From assembly GCF_028554725.1 (NCBI RefSeq), contig NC_071669.1, positions 31,176,001 to 31,240,000 on the forward strand: DNA of 64,000 nucleotides, in the 5' to 3' direction. Below the pieces are notes generated by a model, which saw only the letters and a program-made list of their open reading frames with translations, had not been told where the DNA came from and did not search any database. Positions 9,971-25,030 of the stretch are shown piece by piece. This DNA is from Zeugodacus cucurbitae. Its lineage: Eukaryota; Arthropoda; Insecta; Diptera; Tephritidae. Numbering within the stretch: position 1 is the first letter of the stretch; each line of letters opens with the position of its first letter. A program made the translations under genes and the position numbers.

Positions 9971-12900
9971 TATGTACTTATTTGTCGATATTCAACTTGC
10001 AGGAAAGTGAACTTTGATCATAAATCTGAGAAAACTCAAAATAAATGATTATCAATAAAGTTCTTTATGTTTCTATTTGTCGATAAACAACTTGCAAGAA
10101 AGTGAACTTTAATCTTAGATATGATAGAATACAAAATAAATGATTATGAATAAATATTCTTTATGCTTTTATTTGCCGATTAACAACTTACATGAAAGTG
10201 AACTTTGATCATAAATCAGAGAAAACTCAAAATAAATGATTATCAATAAATGTTATTTGTGTTTCTACTTGTCAATAAACAACTTGCAAGAAAGTGAACT
10301 TTGATCTTAGTTCTGATAAAATACAAAATAAATGATTATGAAAATATGTTCTTTATGTTTCTATATGTCGATAAATAACTTGCAAGAAAGTGAACTTTGA
10401 TCTTAGATCTGATAGAATACAAAATAAATGATTATGAATATATGTTCTTTATGTTTCTATATGTCGATAAATAACTTGCAAGAAAGTGAACTTTTATCTT
10501 AAATCTGATAAAAATACAAAATAAATGATAATGAATAAATATTATTTATGTTTTTATTTGCCGATTAACAACTTACATAAAAGTGAACTTTGATCATAAA
10601 TCTGAGAAAACTCAAAATAAATGATTAACAATAATGTTCTTTATGTTTCTATTTGTCGATAAACAACTTGCAAGAAAGTGAACTTTAATCTTAGATATGA
10701 TAGAACACAAAATCAATGATTATGAATAAATGTTATTTATGTTTTTATTTGTCGATAAAAAACTTGCAAGAAAGTGAACTTTGATCTTAGTTCTGATAAA
10801 ATACAAAATAAATGATAATGAGTTAATATTCTTTATGTTTTTATATGTCGATATTCAACTTGCAAGAAAGTGAACTTTGATCTTAAATCTGATAAAAATG
10901 CAAAATCAATGATTATGAATAAATATTCCTTATGTTTTTATTTGTCGATATTCAACTTGCAAGAAAGTGGACTTTGATCTTAAATCTGATAAAAATACAA
11001 AATAAATTATTATGAATAAATCTTCTTTATGTTTTTATTTGTCGATATTCAACTTGCAAGAAAGTGAACTTTGATCTTAAATCTGATAAAAATACAAAAT
11101 ACATTATTATGAATAAATATTATTTATGTTTTTATTTGCCGATTAACAACTTACATGAAAGTGAACTTTGATCATAAATCAGAGAAAACTCAAAATAAAT
11201 GATTATCAATAAATGTTATTTGTGTTTCTACTTGTCAATAAACAACTTGCAAGAAAGTGAACTTTGATCTTAGTTCTGATAAAATACAAAATAAATGATA
11301 ATGAGTTAATATTCTTTATGTTTTTATATGTCGATATTCAACTTGCAAGAAAGTGAACTTTGATCTTAAATCTGATAAAAATACAAAATCAATGATTATG
11401 AATAAATATTCTTTATGTTTTTATTTGTCGATATTCAACTTACATGAAAATGCAACTTTGATCATAAATCTGATAAAAAACAAAATAAATTATTATGAAT
11501 AAATATTCTTTATGTTTTTATTTGCCGATTAACAACTTACATGAAAGTGAACTTTGATCATAAATCAGAGAAAACTCAAAATAAATGATTATCAATAAAT
11601 GTTATTTGTGTTTCTACTTGTCGATAAACAACTTGCAAGAAAGTGAACTTGGATCTTAGTTCTGATAAAATACAAAATAAATGATTATGAATAAATATTC
11701 TTTATGTTTTTATTTGTCGATATTCAACTTTCAGGAAAGTGAACTTTGATCATAAATCTGAGAAAACTCAAAATAAATGATTAGCAATAAATGTTCTTTA
11801 TGTTTCTATTTGTCGATAAACGACTTGCAAGAAGGTGAACTTTAATCTTAAATCTGATAAAAATACAAAATCAATGATTATGAGTAAATGTTATTTATGT
11901 TTCTATTTGTCGATAAACAACTTGCCAGAAAGTGAACTTTGATCTTAGTTCTGATAAAATACAAAATAAATGATTGTGAATAAATATTCTTTATGTTTTT
12001 ATTTGCCGATATTCAACTTACATGAAAATGAACTTTGATCATAAATCTGATAAAAAACAAAATAAATTATTATGAATAAATATTCTTTATGTTTTTATTT
12101 GTCGATATTCAACTTGCAGGAAAGTGAACTTTGATCATAAATCTGAGAAAACTCAAAATAAATTATTATCAATAAATGTTCTTAATGTTTCTATTTGTCA
12201 ATAAACAACTTGCAAGAAAGTGAACTTTACTCTTAGATATGATAGAATACAAAATCAATGATTATGAATAAATATTCTTTATGTTTTTATTTGTCGATAT
12301 TCAACTTGCAGGAAAGTGAACTTTGATCAAAAATCTGAGAAAACTCAAAATAAATGATTATCAATAAATGTTCTTTATGTTTCTATTTGTCGATAAACAA
12401 CTTGCAAGAAAGTGAACTTTAATCTTAAATATGATAGAATACAAAATCAATGATTATGAATAAATGTTATTTATGTTTCTATTTGTCGATAAACAACTTG
12501 CAAGAAAGTGAACTTTGATCTTAGTTCTGATAAAATACAAAATAAATGATTATGAATAAATATTCTTTATGTTTTTATTTGTCGATATTCAACTTACATG
12601 AACATCAACTTTGATCATAAATCTGATAAAAAACAAAATCAATTATTATGAATAAATATTCTTTATGTACTTATTTGTCGATATTCAACTTGCAGGAAAG
12701 TGAACTTTGATCATAAATCTGAGAAAACTCAAAATAAATGATTATCAATAAAGTTCTTTATGTTTCTATTTGTCGATAAACAACTTGCAAGAAAGTGAAC
12801 TTTAATCTTAGATATGATAGAATACAAAATAAATGATTATGAATAAATATTCTTTATGCTTTTATTTGCCGATTAACAACTTACATGAAAGTGAACTTTG

Positions 12901-15139
12901 ATCATAAATCAGAGAAAACTCAAAATAAATGATTATCAATAAATGTTATTTGTGTTTCTACTTGTCAATAAACAACTTGCAAGAAAGTGAACTTTGATCT
13001 TAGTTCTGATAAAATACAAAATAAATGATTATGAAAATATGTTCTTTATGTTTCTATATGTCGATAAATAACTTGCAAGAAAGTGAACTTTGATCTTAGA
13101 TCTGATAGAATACAAAATAAATGATTATGAATATATGTTCTTTATGTTTCTATATGTCGATAAATAACTTGCAAGAAAGTGAACTTTTATCTTAAATCTG
13201 ATAAAAATACAAAATAAATGATAATGAATAAATATTATTTATGTTTTTATTTGCCGATTAACAACTTACATAAAAGTGAACTTTGATCATAAATCTGAGA
13301 AAACTCAAAATAAATGATTAACAATAATGTTCTTTATGTTTCTATTTGTCGATAAACAACTTGCAAGAAAGTGAACTTTAATCTTAGATATGATAGAACA
13401 CAAAATCAATGATTATGAATAAATGTTATTTATGTTTTTATTTGTCGATAAAAAACTTGCAAGAAAGTGAACTTTGATCTTAGTTCTGATAAAATACAAA
13501 ATAAATGATAATGAGTTAATATTCTTTATGTTTTTATATGTCGATATTCAACTTGCAAGAAAGTGAACTTTGATCTTAAATCTGATAAAAATGCAAAATC
13601 AATGATTATGAATAAATATTCCTTATGTTTTTATTTGTCGATATTCAACTTGCAAGAAAGTGGACTTTGATCTTAAATCTGATAAAAATACAAAATAAAT
13701 TATTATGAATAAATCTTCTTTATGTTTTTATTTGTCGATATTCAACTTGCAAGAAAGTGAACTTTGATCTTAAATCTGATAAAAATACAAAATACATTAT
13801 TATGAATAAATATTATTTATGTTTTTATTTGCCGATTAACAACTTACATGAAAGTGAACTTTGATCATAAATCAGAGAAAACTCAAAATAAATGATTATC
13901 AATAAATGTTATTTGTGTTTCTACTTGTCAATAAACAACTTGCAAGAAAGTGAACTTTGATCTTAGTTCTGATAAAATACAAAATAAATGATAATGAGTT
14001 AATATTCTTTATGTTTTTATATGTCGATATTCAACTTGCAAGAAAGTGAACTTTGATCTTAAATCTGATAAAAATACAAAATCAATGATTATGAATAAAT
14101 ATTCTTTATGTTTTTATTTGTCGATATTCAACTTACATGAAAATGCAACTTTGATCATAAATCTGATAAAAAACAAAATAAATTATTATGAATAAATATT
14201 CTTTATGTTTTTATTTGCCGATTAACAACTTACATGAAAGTGAACTTTGATCATAAATCAGAGAAAACTCAAAATAAATGATTATCAATAAATGTTATTT
14301 GTGTTTCTACTTGTCGATAAACAACTTGCAAGAAAGTGAACTTGGATCTTAGTTCTGATAAAATACAAAATAAATGATTATGAATAAATATTCTTTATGT
14401 TTTTATTTGTCGATATTCAACTTTCAGGAAAGTGAACTTTGATCATAAATCTGAGAAAACTCAAAATAAATGATTAGCAATAAATGTTCTTTATGTTTCT
14501 ATTTGTCGATAAACGACTTGCAAGAAGGTGAACTTTAATCTTAAATCTGATAAAAATACAAAATCAATGATTATGAGTAAATGTTATTTATGTTTCTATT
14601 TGTCGATAAACAACTTGCCAGAAAGTGAACTTTGATCTTAGTTCTGATAAAATACAAAATAAATGATTGTGAATAAATATTCTTTATGTTTTTATTTGCC
14701 GATATTCAACTTACATGAAAATGAACTTTGATCATAAATCTGATAAAAAACAAAATAAATTATTATGAATAAATATTCTTTATGTTTTTATTTGTCGATA
14801 TTCAACTTGCAGGAAAGTGAACTTTGATCATAAATCTGAGAAAACTCAAAATAAATTATTATCAATAAATGTTCTTAATGTTTCTATTTGTCAATAAACA
14901 ACTTGCAAGAAAGTGAACTTTACTCTTAGATATGATAGAATACAAAATCAATGATTATGAATAAATATTCTTTATGTTTTTATTTGTCGATATTCAACTT
15001 GCAGGAAAGTGAACTTTGATCAAAAATCTGAGAAAACTCAAAATAAATGATTATCAATAAATGTTCTTTATGTTTCTATTTGTCGATAAACAACTTGCAA
15101 GAAAGTGAACTTTAATCTTAAATATGATAGAATACAAAA
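9740..15139. repeat. Tandem higher-order repeat, period 2693 bp (28 monomers)
   Basis: 'gaacatcaac' at 9907 recurs at 12,600, and 'gaaaatatgttc' at 10,340 recurs at 13,033; both give 2693 bp. Copy one is about 9740-12,432 and copy two about 12,433-15,139. They diverge at the right where copy one reads 'aaaatcaatg' and copy two 'aaaataaatg' followed by 'gaataattattc'. The copies share many rare variants, such as 'aaagttctttatg' with two bases lost (10,037 region), 'gttatttgtgtttc' and 'cttgtcaataaac'. This is the main gamma-family region. Confidence 0.9.
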
Positions 15140-17608
15140 TAAATGATTATGAATAATTATTCTTTATGCTTTTATTTGTCGATATTCAACTTGCAAGAAA
15201 GTGAACTTTAATCTTAAATAAGATAAAATACAAAATAAATGATTTTGAATAAATGTTATTTATGTTTTTACTTGTCGATAAACAACTTGCAAGAAAGTGA
15301 ACTTTAATCTTAAATCTGATAAAATACAAAATAAATGATTATGAATATATGTTCTCTATGTTTCTATATGTCGATAAATAACTTGCAAGAAAGTGAACTT
15401 TGATCTTAGATCTGATAGAATACAAAATAAATGGTTTTGAATAAATGCTATTTATGTTTCTATATGTCGATAAATAACTTGCCAGAAAGTGAACTTTGAT
15501 CTTAGTTCTGATAAAATACAAAATAAATGATAATGAATAAATATTCTTTATGTTTTTATTTGTCGATATTCAACTTTCAGGAAAGTGAACTTTGATCATA
15601 AATCTGAGAAAACTCAAAATAAATGATTATGAATATATGTTCTCTATGTTTCTATATGTCGATAAATAACTTGCAAGAAAGTGAACTTTGATCTTAGATC
15701 TGATAGAATACAAAATAAATGGTTTTGAATAAATGCTATTTATGTTTTTATATGTCGATATTCAACTTGCTAGAAAGTGAACTTTGATCTTAAATCTGAT
15801 AAAAATACAAAATCAATGATTATGAATAAATATTCTTTATGTTTTTATTTGTCGATATTCAACTTTCAGGAAAGTGAACTTTGATCATAAATCTGAGAAA
15901 ACTCAAAATAAATGATTAGCAATAAATGTTCTTTATGTTTCTATTTGTCGATAAACGACTTGCAAGAAGGTGAACTTTAATCTTAAATCTGATAAAAATA
16001 CAAAATAAGTGATTGTGAATAAATATTATTTATGTTTTTATTTGCCGATTAACAACTTACATTAAAGTGAACTTTGATCATAAATCTGATAAAATACAAA
16101 ATAAATTATTATGAATAAATATTCTTTATGTTTTTATTTGTCGATATTCAACTTGCAAGAAAGTGAACTTTGATCTTAAATCTGATAAAAATACAAAATC
16201 AATGATCATGATTAAATGTTATTTATGTTTCTATTTGTCGATAAACAACTTGCAAGAAAGTGAACTTTGATCTAAGTTTGATAAAATACAAAATAAATGA
16301 TTATGAATAAATATTCTTTATGTTATTATTTGACGATATTCAACTTGCAAGAAAGTGAACTTTGATCTTAAATCTGATAAAAATACAAAATAAATGATTA
16401 TGAATAAATATTTTTAATGTTTCTATTTGTCGATAAACGACTTGCAAGAAGGTGAACTTTAATCTTAAATATGATAAAATACAAAATAAATGATTTTGAA
16501 TAGATGTTATTTATGTTTTTATTTGTCGATAAACAACTTGCAAGAAAGTGAGCTTTGATCTTAAATCTGATCAAATACGAAATAAGTGATAATGAATTAA
16601 TATTCTTTATGTTTTTATATGTCGATATTCAACTTGCAAGAAAGTGAACTTTGATCTTAAATCTGATAAAAATACAAAATCAATGATTATGAATAAATGT
16701 TATTTATGTTTCTATTTGTCGATAAACACCTTGCAAGAAAGTGAACTTTGATCTTAGTTCTGATAAAATACAAAATAAATGATTATGAATAAATATTCTT
16801 TATGTTTTTATTTGTCGATATTCAACTTACATGAAAATGAACTTTGATCATAAATCTGATAAAAAACAAAATAAATTATTATGAATAAATATTCTTTATG
16901 TTTTTATTTGACGATATTCAACTTACATGAAAGTGAACTTTGATCATAAATCTGATAAAAATACAAAATAAATTATTATGAATAAATATTCTTTATGTTT
17001 TTATTTGCCGATATTCAACGTGCAGGAAAGTGAACTTTGATCATAAATCTGAGAAAACTCAAAATAAATGATTATCAATAAATGTTCTTTATGTTTCTAT
17101 TCGTCGATAAACAACTTGCAAGAAAGTGAACTTTAATCTTAGATGTGATAGAATACAAAATCAATGATTATGAATAAATGTTATTTATGTTTCTATTTGT
17201 CGATAAACAACTTGCAAGAAAGTGAACTTTGATCTTAGTTCTGATAAAATACAAAATAAATGATTATGAATAAATATTCTTTATGTTTTTATTTGTCGAT
17301 ATTCAACTTACATGAACATCAACTTTGATCATAAATCTGATAAAAAACAAAATCAATTATTATGAATAAATATTCTTTATGTACTTATTTGTCGATATTC
17401 AACTTGCAGGAAAGTGAACTTTGATCATAAATCTGAGAAAACTCAAAATAAATGATTATCAATAAAGTTCTTTATGTTTCTATTTGTCGATAAACAACTT
17501 GCAAGAAAGTGAACTTTAATCTTAGATATGATAGAATACAAAATAAATGATTATGAATAAATATTCTTTATGCTTTTATTTGTCGATATTCAACTTGCAA
17601 GAAAGTGA
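12995..17608. repeat. Block copied at 27,106-31,527 (offset 14,111 then 13,919)
   Basis: 'gaaaatatgttc' at 13,033 matches 27,144 (offset 14,111). After about 15.5 kb the offset falls by 192 bp, exactly two monomers: 'attaaag' at 16,061 matches 29,980 and 'aataaagttc' at 17,461 matches 31,380 (13,919). The match ends near 17,608, where this copy reads 'actttgatctt' and the partner 'actttaatctt'. The block runs from gamma units into a beta stretch (about 15.98-17.5 kb). Confidence 0.85.
15331..15910. repeat. 288-bp (three-monomer) tandem duplication
   Basis: The uncommon 'gttctctatg' at 15,351 recurs at 15,639, exactly 288 bp later, together with the following 'aaatggttttgaataaatgc' unit. The second copy then fuses into a class A unit with the rare 'cttgctagaaag' (about 15,768). 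In the partner block near 29.45 kb the three-unit segment is present once, which accounts for the 192-bp offset change there. Small local amplification inside a gamma block. Confidence 0.8.
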
Positions 17609-18550
17609 ACTTTGATCTTAAATCTGATAAAAATACAAAATCAATGATCATGATGAAATGTTATTTATGTTTCTATTTGTCGATAAACAACTTGCAAGAA
17701 AGTGAACTTTGATCTTAGTTCTGATAAAATACAAAATAATTGATTATGAATAAATATTTTTATGTTTTTATTTGACAACATTCAACTTGCAAGAAAGTGA
17801 ACTTTGATCTTAAATCTGATAAAAATACAAAATAAATTATTATGAATAAATATTCTTTATGTTTTTATTTGTCGATATTCAACTTGCAGGAAAGTGAACT
17901 TTGATCATAAATCTGAGAAAACTCAAAATAAATGATTATGAATAAATATTCTTTATGCTTTTATTTGTCGATATTCAACTTGCAAGAAAGTGAACTTTAA
18001 TCTTAAATATGATAAAATACAAAATAAATGATTTTAAATAAATGTTATTTATGTTTTTATATGTCGATAAACAACTTGCAAGAAAGTGAGCTTTGATCTT
18101 AAATGTGATAAAATACAAAATAAATTATTATGAATAAATATTTTTATGTTTTTATTTGACTATATTCAACTTGCAGGGAAGTGAACTTTGATCAAAAATC
18201 TGAGAAAACTCAAAATAAATGATTATCAATAAATGTTCTTTATGTTTCTATTTGTCGATAAACAACTTGCAAGAAAATGAACTTTAATCTTAGATATGAT
18301 AGAATACAAAATAAATGATTATGAATAAATATTCTTTATGCTTTTATTTGTCGATATTCAACTTGCAAGAAAGTGAACTTTAATCTTAAATATGATAAAA
18401 TACAAAATAAATGATTTTGAATAAATGTTATTTATGTTTTTACTTGTCGATAAACAACTTGCAAGAAAGTGAACTTTAATCTTAAATCTGATAAAATACA
18501 AAATAAATGATTATGAATATATGTTCTTTATGTTTCTATATGTCGATAAA
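17600..18550. repeat. Alpha block also found at 53,279-54,229 and 57,219-58,169
   Basis: 'tcaatgatca' at 17,641 matches 53,320, and the rare 'attttaaata' at 18,031 matches 53,710; both offsets are 35,679. The same segment occurs again 3940 bp further on. Shared rare features include 'gattttaaataaatg', 'cttaaatgtgataaaatac' and a class A unit whose gtcgat has become gaca/gact. This small block sits between a beta region and the second 6.8 kb copy, and its closest relatives are 36 kb away. Confidence 0.8.
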
Positions 18551-21500
18551 TAACTTGCAAGAAAGTGAACTTTGATCTTAGATCTGATAGAATACAAAAT
18601 ACATGATTATGAATATATGTTCTTTATGTTTCTATATGTCGATAAATAACTTGCAAGAAAGTGAACTTTGATCTTAAATCTGATAAAAATACAAAATCAA
18701 TGATCATGAATAAATGTTATTTATGTTTATATTTGTCGATAAACAACTTGCAAGAAAGTGAGCTTTGATCTTAAATCTGATGAAATACAAAATAAATTAT
18801 TATGAATAAATATTCTTTATGTTTTTATTTGTCGATATTCAACTTGCAAGAATGTGAACATTGATCATAAATCAGAGAAAACTCAAAATAAAGGATTATC
18901 AATAAATGTTCTTTATGTTTCTATTTGTCGATAAACAACTTGCAAGAAAGTGAACTTTAATCTTAGATATGATAGAATACAAAATCAATGATTATGAATA
19001 AATGTTATTTATGTTTTTATTTGTCGATAAACAACTTGCAAGAAAGTGAGCTTTAATCTTAGATATGATAGAATACAAAATAAATGATAATGAATAAATA
19101 TTCTTTATGCTTTTATTTGTCGATATTCAACTTGTAAGAAAGTGAACTTTAATCTTAAATATGATAAAATACAAAATAAATGATTTTGAATAAATGTTGT
19201 TTATGTTTTTATTTGTCGATAAACAACTTGCAAGAAAGTGAGCTTTGATCTTAAATCTGATAAAATACAAAATAAATTATTATGAATAAATATTCTTTAT
19301 GTTTTTATTTGTCGATATTCAACTTGCAAGAAAGTGAACTTTAATCTTAGATATGATAGAATACAAAATCAATGATTATGAATAAATGTTATTTATGTTT
19401 TTATTTGTCGATAAATAACTTGCAAGAAAGTGAGCTTTGATCTTAAATCTGATAAAATACAAAATAAGTGATAATGAATTAATATTCTTTATGTTTTTAT
19501 TTGTCGATATTCAACTTGCAAGAAAGTGAACTTTGATCTTAAATCTGATAAAAATACAAAATAAATTATTATGAATAAATATTCTTTATGTTTTTATTTG
19601 TCGATATTCAACTTGCAAGAAAGTGAACTTTGATCTTAAATCTGATAAAAATACAAAATCAATGATCATGATGAAATGTTATTTATGTTTCTATTTGTCG
19701 ATAAACAACTTGCAAGAAAGTGAACTTTGATCTTAGTTCTGATAAAATACAAAATAAATGATTATGAATAAATATTTTTATGTTTTTATTTGACTATATT
19801 CAACTTGCAGGAAAGTGAACTTTGATCAAAAATCTGAGAAAACTCAAAATAAATGATTATCAATAAATGTTCTTTATGTTTCTATTTGTCGATAAACAAC
19901 TTGCAAGAAAATGAACTTTAATCTTAGATATGATAGAATACAAAATAAATGATTATGAATAAATATTCTTTATGCTTTTATTTGTCGATATTCAACTTGC
20001 AAGAAAGTGAACTTTATTCTTAAATATGATAAAATACAAAATAAATGATTTTGAATAAATGTTATTTATGTTTTTACTTGTCGATAAACAACTTGCAAGA
20101 AAGTGAACTTTAATCTTAAATCTGATAAAATACAAAATAAATGATTATGAATATATGTTCTTTATGTTTCTATATGTCGATAAATAACTTGAAAGAAAGT
20201 GAACTTTGATCTTAGATCTGATAGAATACAAAATAAATGATTATGAATATATGTCCTTTATGTTTCTATATGTCGATAAATAACTTGCAAGAAAGTGAAC
20301 TTTTATCTTAAATCTGATAAAAATACAAAATAAATGATAATGAATAAATATTATTTATGTTTTTATTTGCCGATTAACAACTTACATGAAAGTGAACTTT
20401 GATCATAAATCTGATAAAATACAAAATAAATTATTATGAATAAATATTCTTTATGTTTTTATTTGTCGATATTCAACTTGCAAGAAAGTGAACTTTGATC
20501 TTAAATCTGATAAAAATACAAAATAAATGATTATGAATAAATATTATTTATGTTTTTATTTGTCGATAAACAACTTGCAAGAAAGTGAGCTTTGATCTTA
20601 AATCTGATAAAATACAAAATAAATTATTATGAATAAATATTCTTTATATTTTTATTTGTCGATACTCAACTTGCAAGAATGTGAACTTTGATCTTAAATC
20701 TGATAAAAATACAAAATAAATGATTATGAATAAATATTATTTATGTTTTTATTTGCCGATTAACAACTTACATGAATGTGAACTTTGATCATAAATCAGA
20801 GAAAACTCAAAATAAATGATTATCAATAAATGTTCTTTATGTTTCTATTTGTCGATAAACAACTTGCAAGAAAGTGAACTTTAATCTTAGATATGATAGA
20901 ATACAAAATCAATGATTATGAATAAATGTTATTTATGTTTTTATTTGTCGATAAACAACTTGCAAGAAAGTGAGCTTTGATCTTAAATCTGATAAAATAC
21001 AAAATAAGTGATAATGAATTAATATTCTTTATGTTTTTATTTGTCGATATTCAACTTGCAAGAAAGTGAACTTTGATCTTAAATCTGATAAAAATACAAA
21101 ATAAATTATTATGAATAAATATTCTTTATGTTTTTATTTGTCGATATTCAACTTGCAAGAAAGTGAAGTTTGATCTTAAATCTGATAAAAATACAAAATC
21201 AATGATCATGATGAAATGTTATTTATGTTTCTATTTGTCGATAAACAACTTGCAAGAAAGTAAACTTTGATCTTAGTTCTGATAAAATACAAAATAAATG
21301 ATTATGAATAAATATTTTTATGTTTTTATTTGACTATATTCAACTTGCAGGAAAGTGAACTTTGATCAAAAATCTGAGAAAACTCAAAATAAATGATTAT
21401 CAATAAATGTTCTTTATGTTTCTATTTGTCGATAAACAACTTGCAAGAAAATGAACTTTAATCTTAGATATGATAGAATACAAAATAAATGATTATGAAT

Positions 21501-24500
21501 AAATATTCTTTATGCTTTTATTTGTCGATATTCAACTTGCAAGAAAGTGAACTTTAATCTTAAATATGATAAAATACAAAATAAATGATTTTGAATAAAT
21601 GTTATTTATGTTTTTACTTGTCGATAAACAACTTGCAAGAAAGTGAACTTTGATCATAAATCTGATAAAATACAAAATAAATTATTATGAATAAATATTC
21701 TTTATGTTTTTATTTGTCGATATTCAACTTGCAAGAAAGTGAACTTTGATCTTAAATCTGATAAAAATACAAAATCAATGATCATGATTAAATGTTATTT
21801 ATGTTTCTATTTGTCGATAAACAACTTGCAAGAAAGTGAACTTTGATCTAAGTTTGATAAAATACAAAATAAATGATTATGAATAAATATTCTTTATGTT
21901 ATTATTTGACGATATTCAACTTGCAAGAAAGTGAACTTTGATCTTAAATCTGATAAAAATACAAAATAAATGATTATGAATAAATATTTTTAATGTTTCT
22001 ATTTGTCGATAAACGACTTGCAAGAAGGTGAACTTTAATCTTAAATATGATAAAATACAAAATAAATTATTTTGAATAGATGTTATTTATGTTTTTATTT
22101 GTCGATAAACAACTTGCAAGAAAGTGAGCTTTGATCTTAAATCTGATAAAATACGAAATAAGTGATAATGAATTAATATTCTTTATGCTTTTATATGTCG
22201 ATATTCAACTTGCAAGAAAGTGAACTTTGATCTTAAATCTGATAAAAATACAAAATCAATGATTATGAATAAATGTTATTTATGTTTCTATTTGTCGATA
22301 AACACCTTGCAAGAAAGTGAACTTTGATCTTAGTTCTGATAAAATACAAAATAAATGATTATGAATAAATATTCTTTATGTTTTTATTTGTCGATATTCA
22401 ACTTACATGAAAATGAACTTTGATCATAAATCTGATAAAAAACAAAATAAATTATTATGAATAAATATTCTTTATGTTTTTATTTGACGATATTCAACTT
22501 ACATGAAAGTGAACTTTGATCATAAATCTGATAAAAATACAAAATAAATTATTATGAATAAATATTCTTTATGTTTTTATTTGCCGATATTCAACGTGCA
22601 GGAAAGTGAACTTTGATCATAAATCTGAGAAAACTCAAAATAAATGATTATCAATAAATGTTCTTTATGTTTCTATTCGTCGATAAACAACTTGCAAGAA
22701 AGTGAACTTTGATCAAAAATCTGAGAAAACTCAAAATAAATTATTATCAATAAATGTTCTTTAATCTGATCTTGATCTTAAATCTGATAAAAATACAAAA
22801 TAAGTGATTGTGAATAAATATTATTTATGTTTTTATTTGCCGATTAACAACTTACATTAAAGTGAACTTTGATCATAAATCTGATAAAATACAAAATAAA
22901 TTATTATGAATAAATATTCTTTATGTTTTTATTTGTCGATATTCAACTTGCAAGAAAGTGAACTTTGATCTTAAATCTGATAAAAATACAAAATCAATGA
23001 TCATGATTAAATGTTATTTATGTTTCTATTTGTCGATAAACAACTTGCAAGAAAGTGAACTTTGATCTAAGTTTGATAAAATACAAAATAAATGATTATG
23101 AATAAATATTCTTTATGTTTTTATTTGACGATATTCAACTTGCAAGAAAGTGAACTTTGATCTTAAATCTGATAAAAATACAAAATAAATGATTATGAAT
23201 AAATATTTTTAATGTTTCTATTTGTCGATAAATGACTTGCAAGAAGGTGAACTTTAATCTTAAATATGATAAAATACAAAATAAATGATTTTGAATAGAT
23301 GTTATTTATGTTTTTATTTGTCGATAAACAACTTGCAAGAAAGTGAGCTTTGATCTTAAATCTGATCAAATACGAAATAAGTGATAATGAATTAATATTC
23401 TTTATGTTTTTATATGTCGATATTCAACTTGCAAGAAAGTGAACTTTGATCTTAAATCTGATAAAAATACAAAATCAATGATTATGAATAAATGTTATTT
23501 ATGTTTCTATTTGTCGATAAACACCTTGCAAGAAAGTGAACTTTGATCTTAGTTCTGATAAAATACAAAATAAATGATTATGAATAAATATTCTTTATGT
23601 TTTTATTTGTCGATATTCAACTTACATGAAAATGAACTTTGATCATAAATCTGATAAAAAACAAAATAAATTATTATGAATAAATATTCTTTATGTTTTT
23701 ATTTGACGATATTCAACTTACATGAAAGTGAACTTTGATCATAAATCTGATAAAAATACAAAATAAATTATTATGAATAAATATTCTTTATGTTTTTATT
23801 TGCCGATATTCAACGTGCAGGAAAGTGAACTTTGATCATAAATCTGAGAAAACTCAAAATAAATGATTATCAATAAATGTTCTTTATGTTTCTATTCGTC
23901 GATAAACAACTTGCAAGAAAGTGAACTTTAATCTTAGATGTGATAGAATACAAAATCAATGATTATGAATAAATGTTATTTATGTTTCTATTTGTCGATA
24001 AACAACTTGCAAGAAAGTGAACTTTGATCTTAGTTCTGATAAAATACAAAATAAATGATTATGAATAAATATTCTTTATGTTTTTATTTGTCGATATTCA
24101 ACTTACATGAAAATGAACTTTGATCATAAATCTGATAAAAAACAAAATAAATTATTATGAATAAATATTCTTTATGTTTTTATTTGACGATATTCAACTT
24201 GCAAGAAAGTGAACTTTGATCTTAAATCTGATAAAAATACAAAATAAATGATTATGAATAAATATTTTTAATGTTTCTATTTGTCGATAAACGACTTGCA
24301 AGAAGGTGAACTTTAATCTTAAATATGATAAAATACAAAATAAATGATTTTGAATAGATGTTATTTATGTTTTTATTTGTCGATAAACAACTTGCAAGAA
24401 AGTGAGCTTTGATCTTAAATCTGATCAAATACGAAATAAGTGATAATGAATTAATATTCTTTATGTTTTTATATGTCGATATTCAACTTGCAAGAAAGTG

Positions 24501-25030
24501 AACTTTGATCTTAAATCTGATAAAAATACAAAATCAATGATTATGAATAAATGTTATTTATGTTTCTATTTGTCGATAAACACCTTGCAAGAAAGTGAAC
24601 TTTGATCTTAGTTCTGATAAAATACAAAATAAATGATTATGAATAAATATTCTTTATGTTTTTATTTGTCGATATTCAACTTACATGAAAATGAACTTTG
24701 ATCATAAATCTGATAAAAAACAAAATAAATTATTATGAATAAATATTCTTTATGTTTTTATTTGACGATATTCAACTTACATGAAAGTGTACTTTGATCA
24801 TAAATCTGATAAAAATACAAAATAAATTATTATGAATAAATATTCTTTATGTTTTTATTTGCCGATATTCAACGTGCAGGAAAGTGAACTTTGATCATAA
24901 ATCTGAGAAAACTCAAAATAAATGATTATCAATAAATGTTCTTTATGTTTCTATTCGTCGATAAACAACTTGCAAGAAAGTGAACTTTAATCTTAGATGT
25001 GATAGAATACAAAATCAATGATTATGAATA
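18246..25030. repeat. 6.8 kb block, second copy (partner at 2985-9770)
   Basis: Constant 15,261-bp offset from the first copy, as shown by 'catgattatg' at 18,602, 'aaataacttgaaagaaag' at 20,182 and the odd join at 22,762. Unlike the first copy, the sequence just upstream of 18,246 is a normal full unit rather than a truncated one. Scattered single-base differences are visible, for example 'tgtcctttatg' near 20,253. There is also one short patch of clustered differences opposite 5105-5114. The copy ends where a 1926-bp tandem duplication takes over. Confidence 0.9.
22679..22838. repeat. Out-of-register join giving a 64-bp truncated unit (copy 2 of 3)
   Basis: Same structure as at 7418-7577: register marks 160 bp apart and 'ttctttaatctgatcttgat' across the join. 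It lies at the expected 15,261-bp offset, so it was carried along with the 6.8 kb block. Confidence 0.88.
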
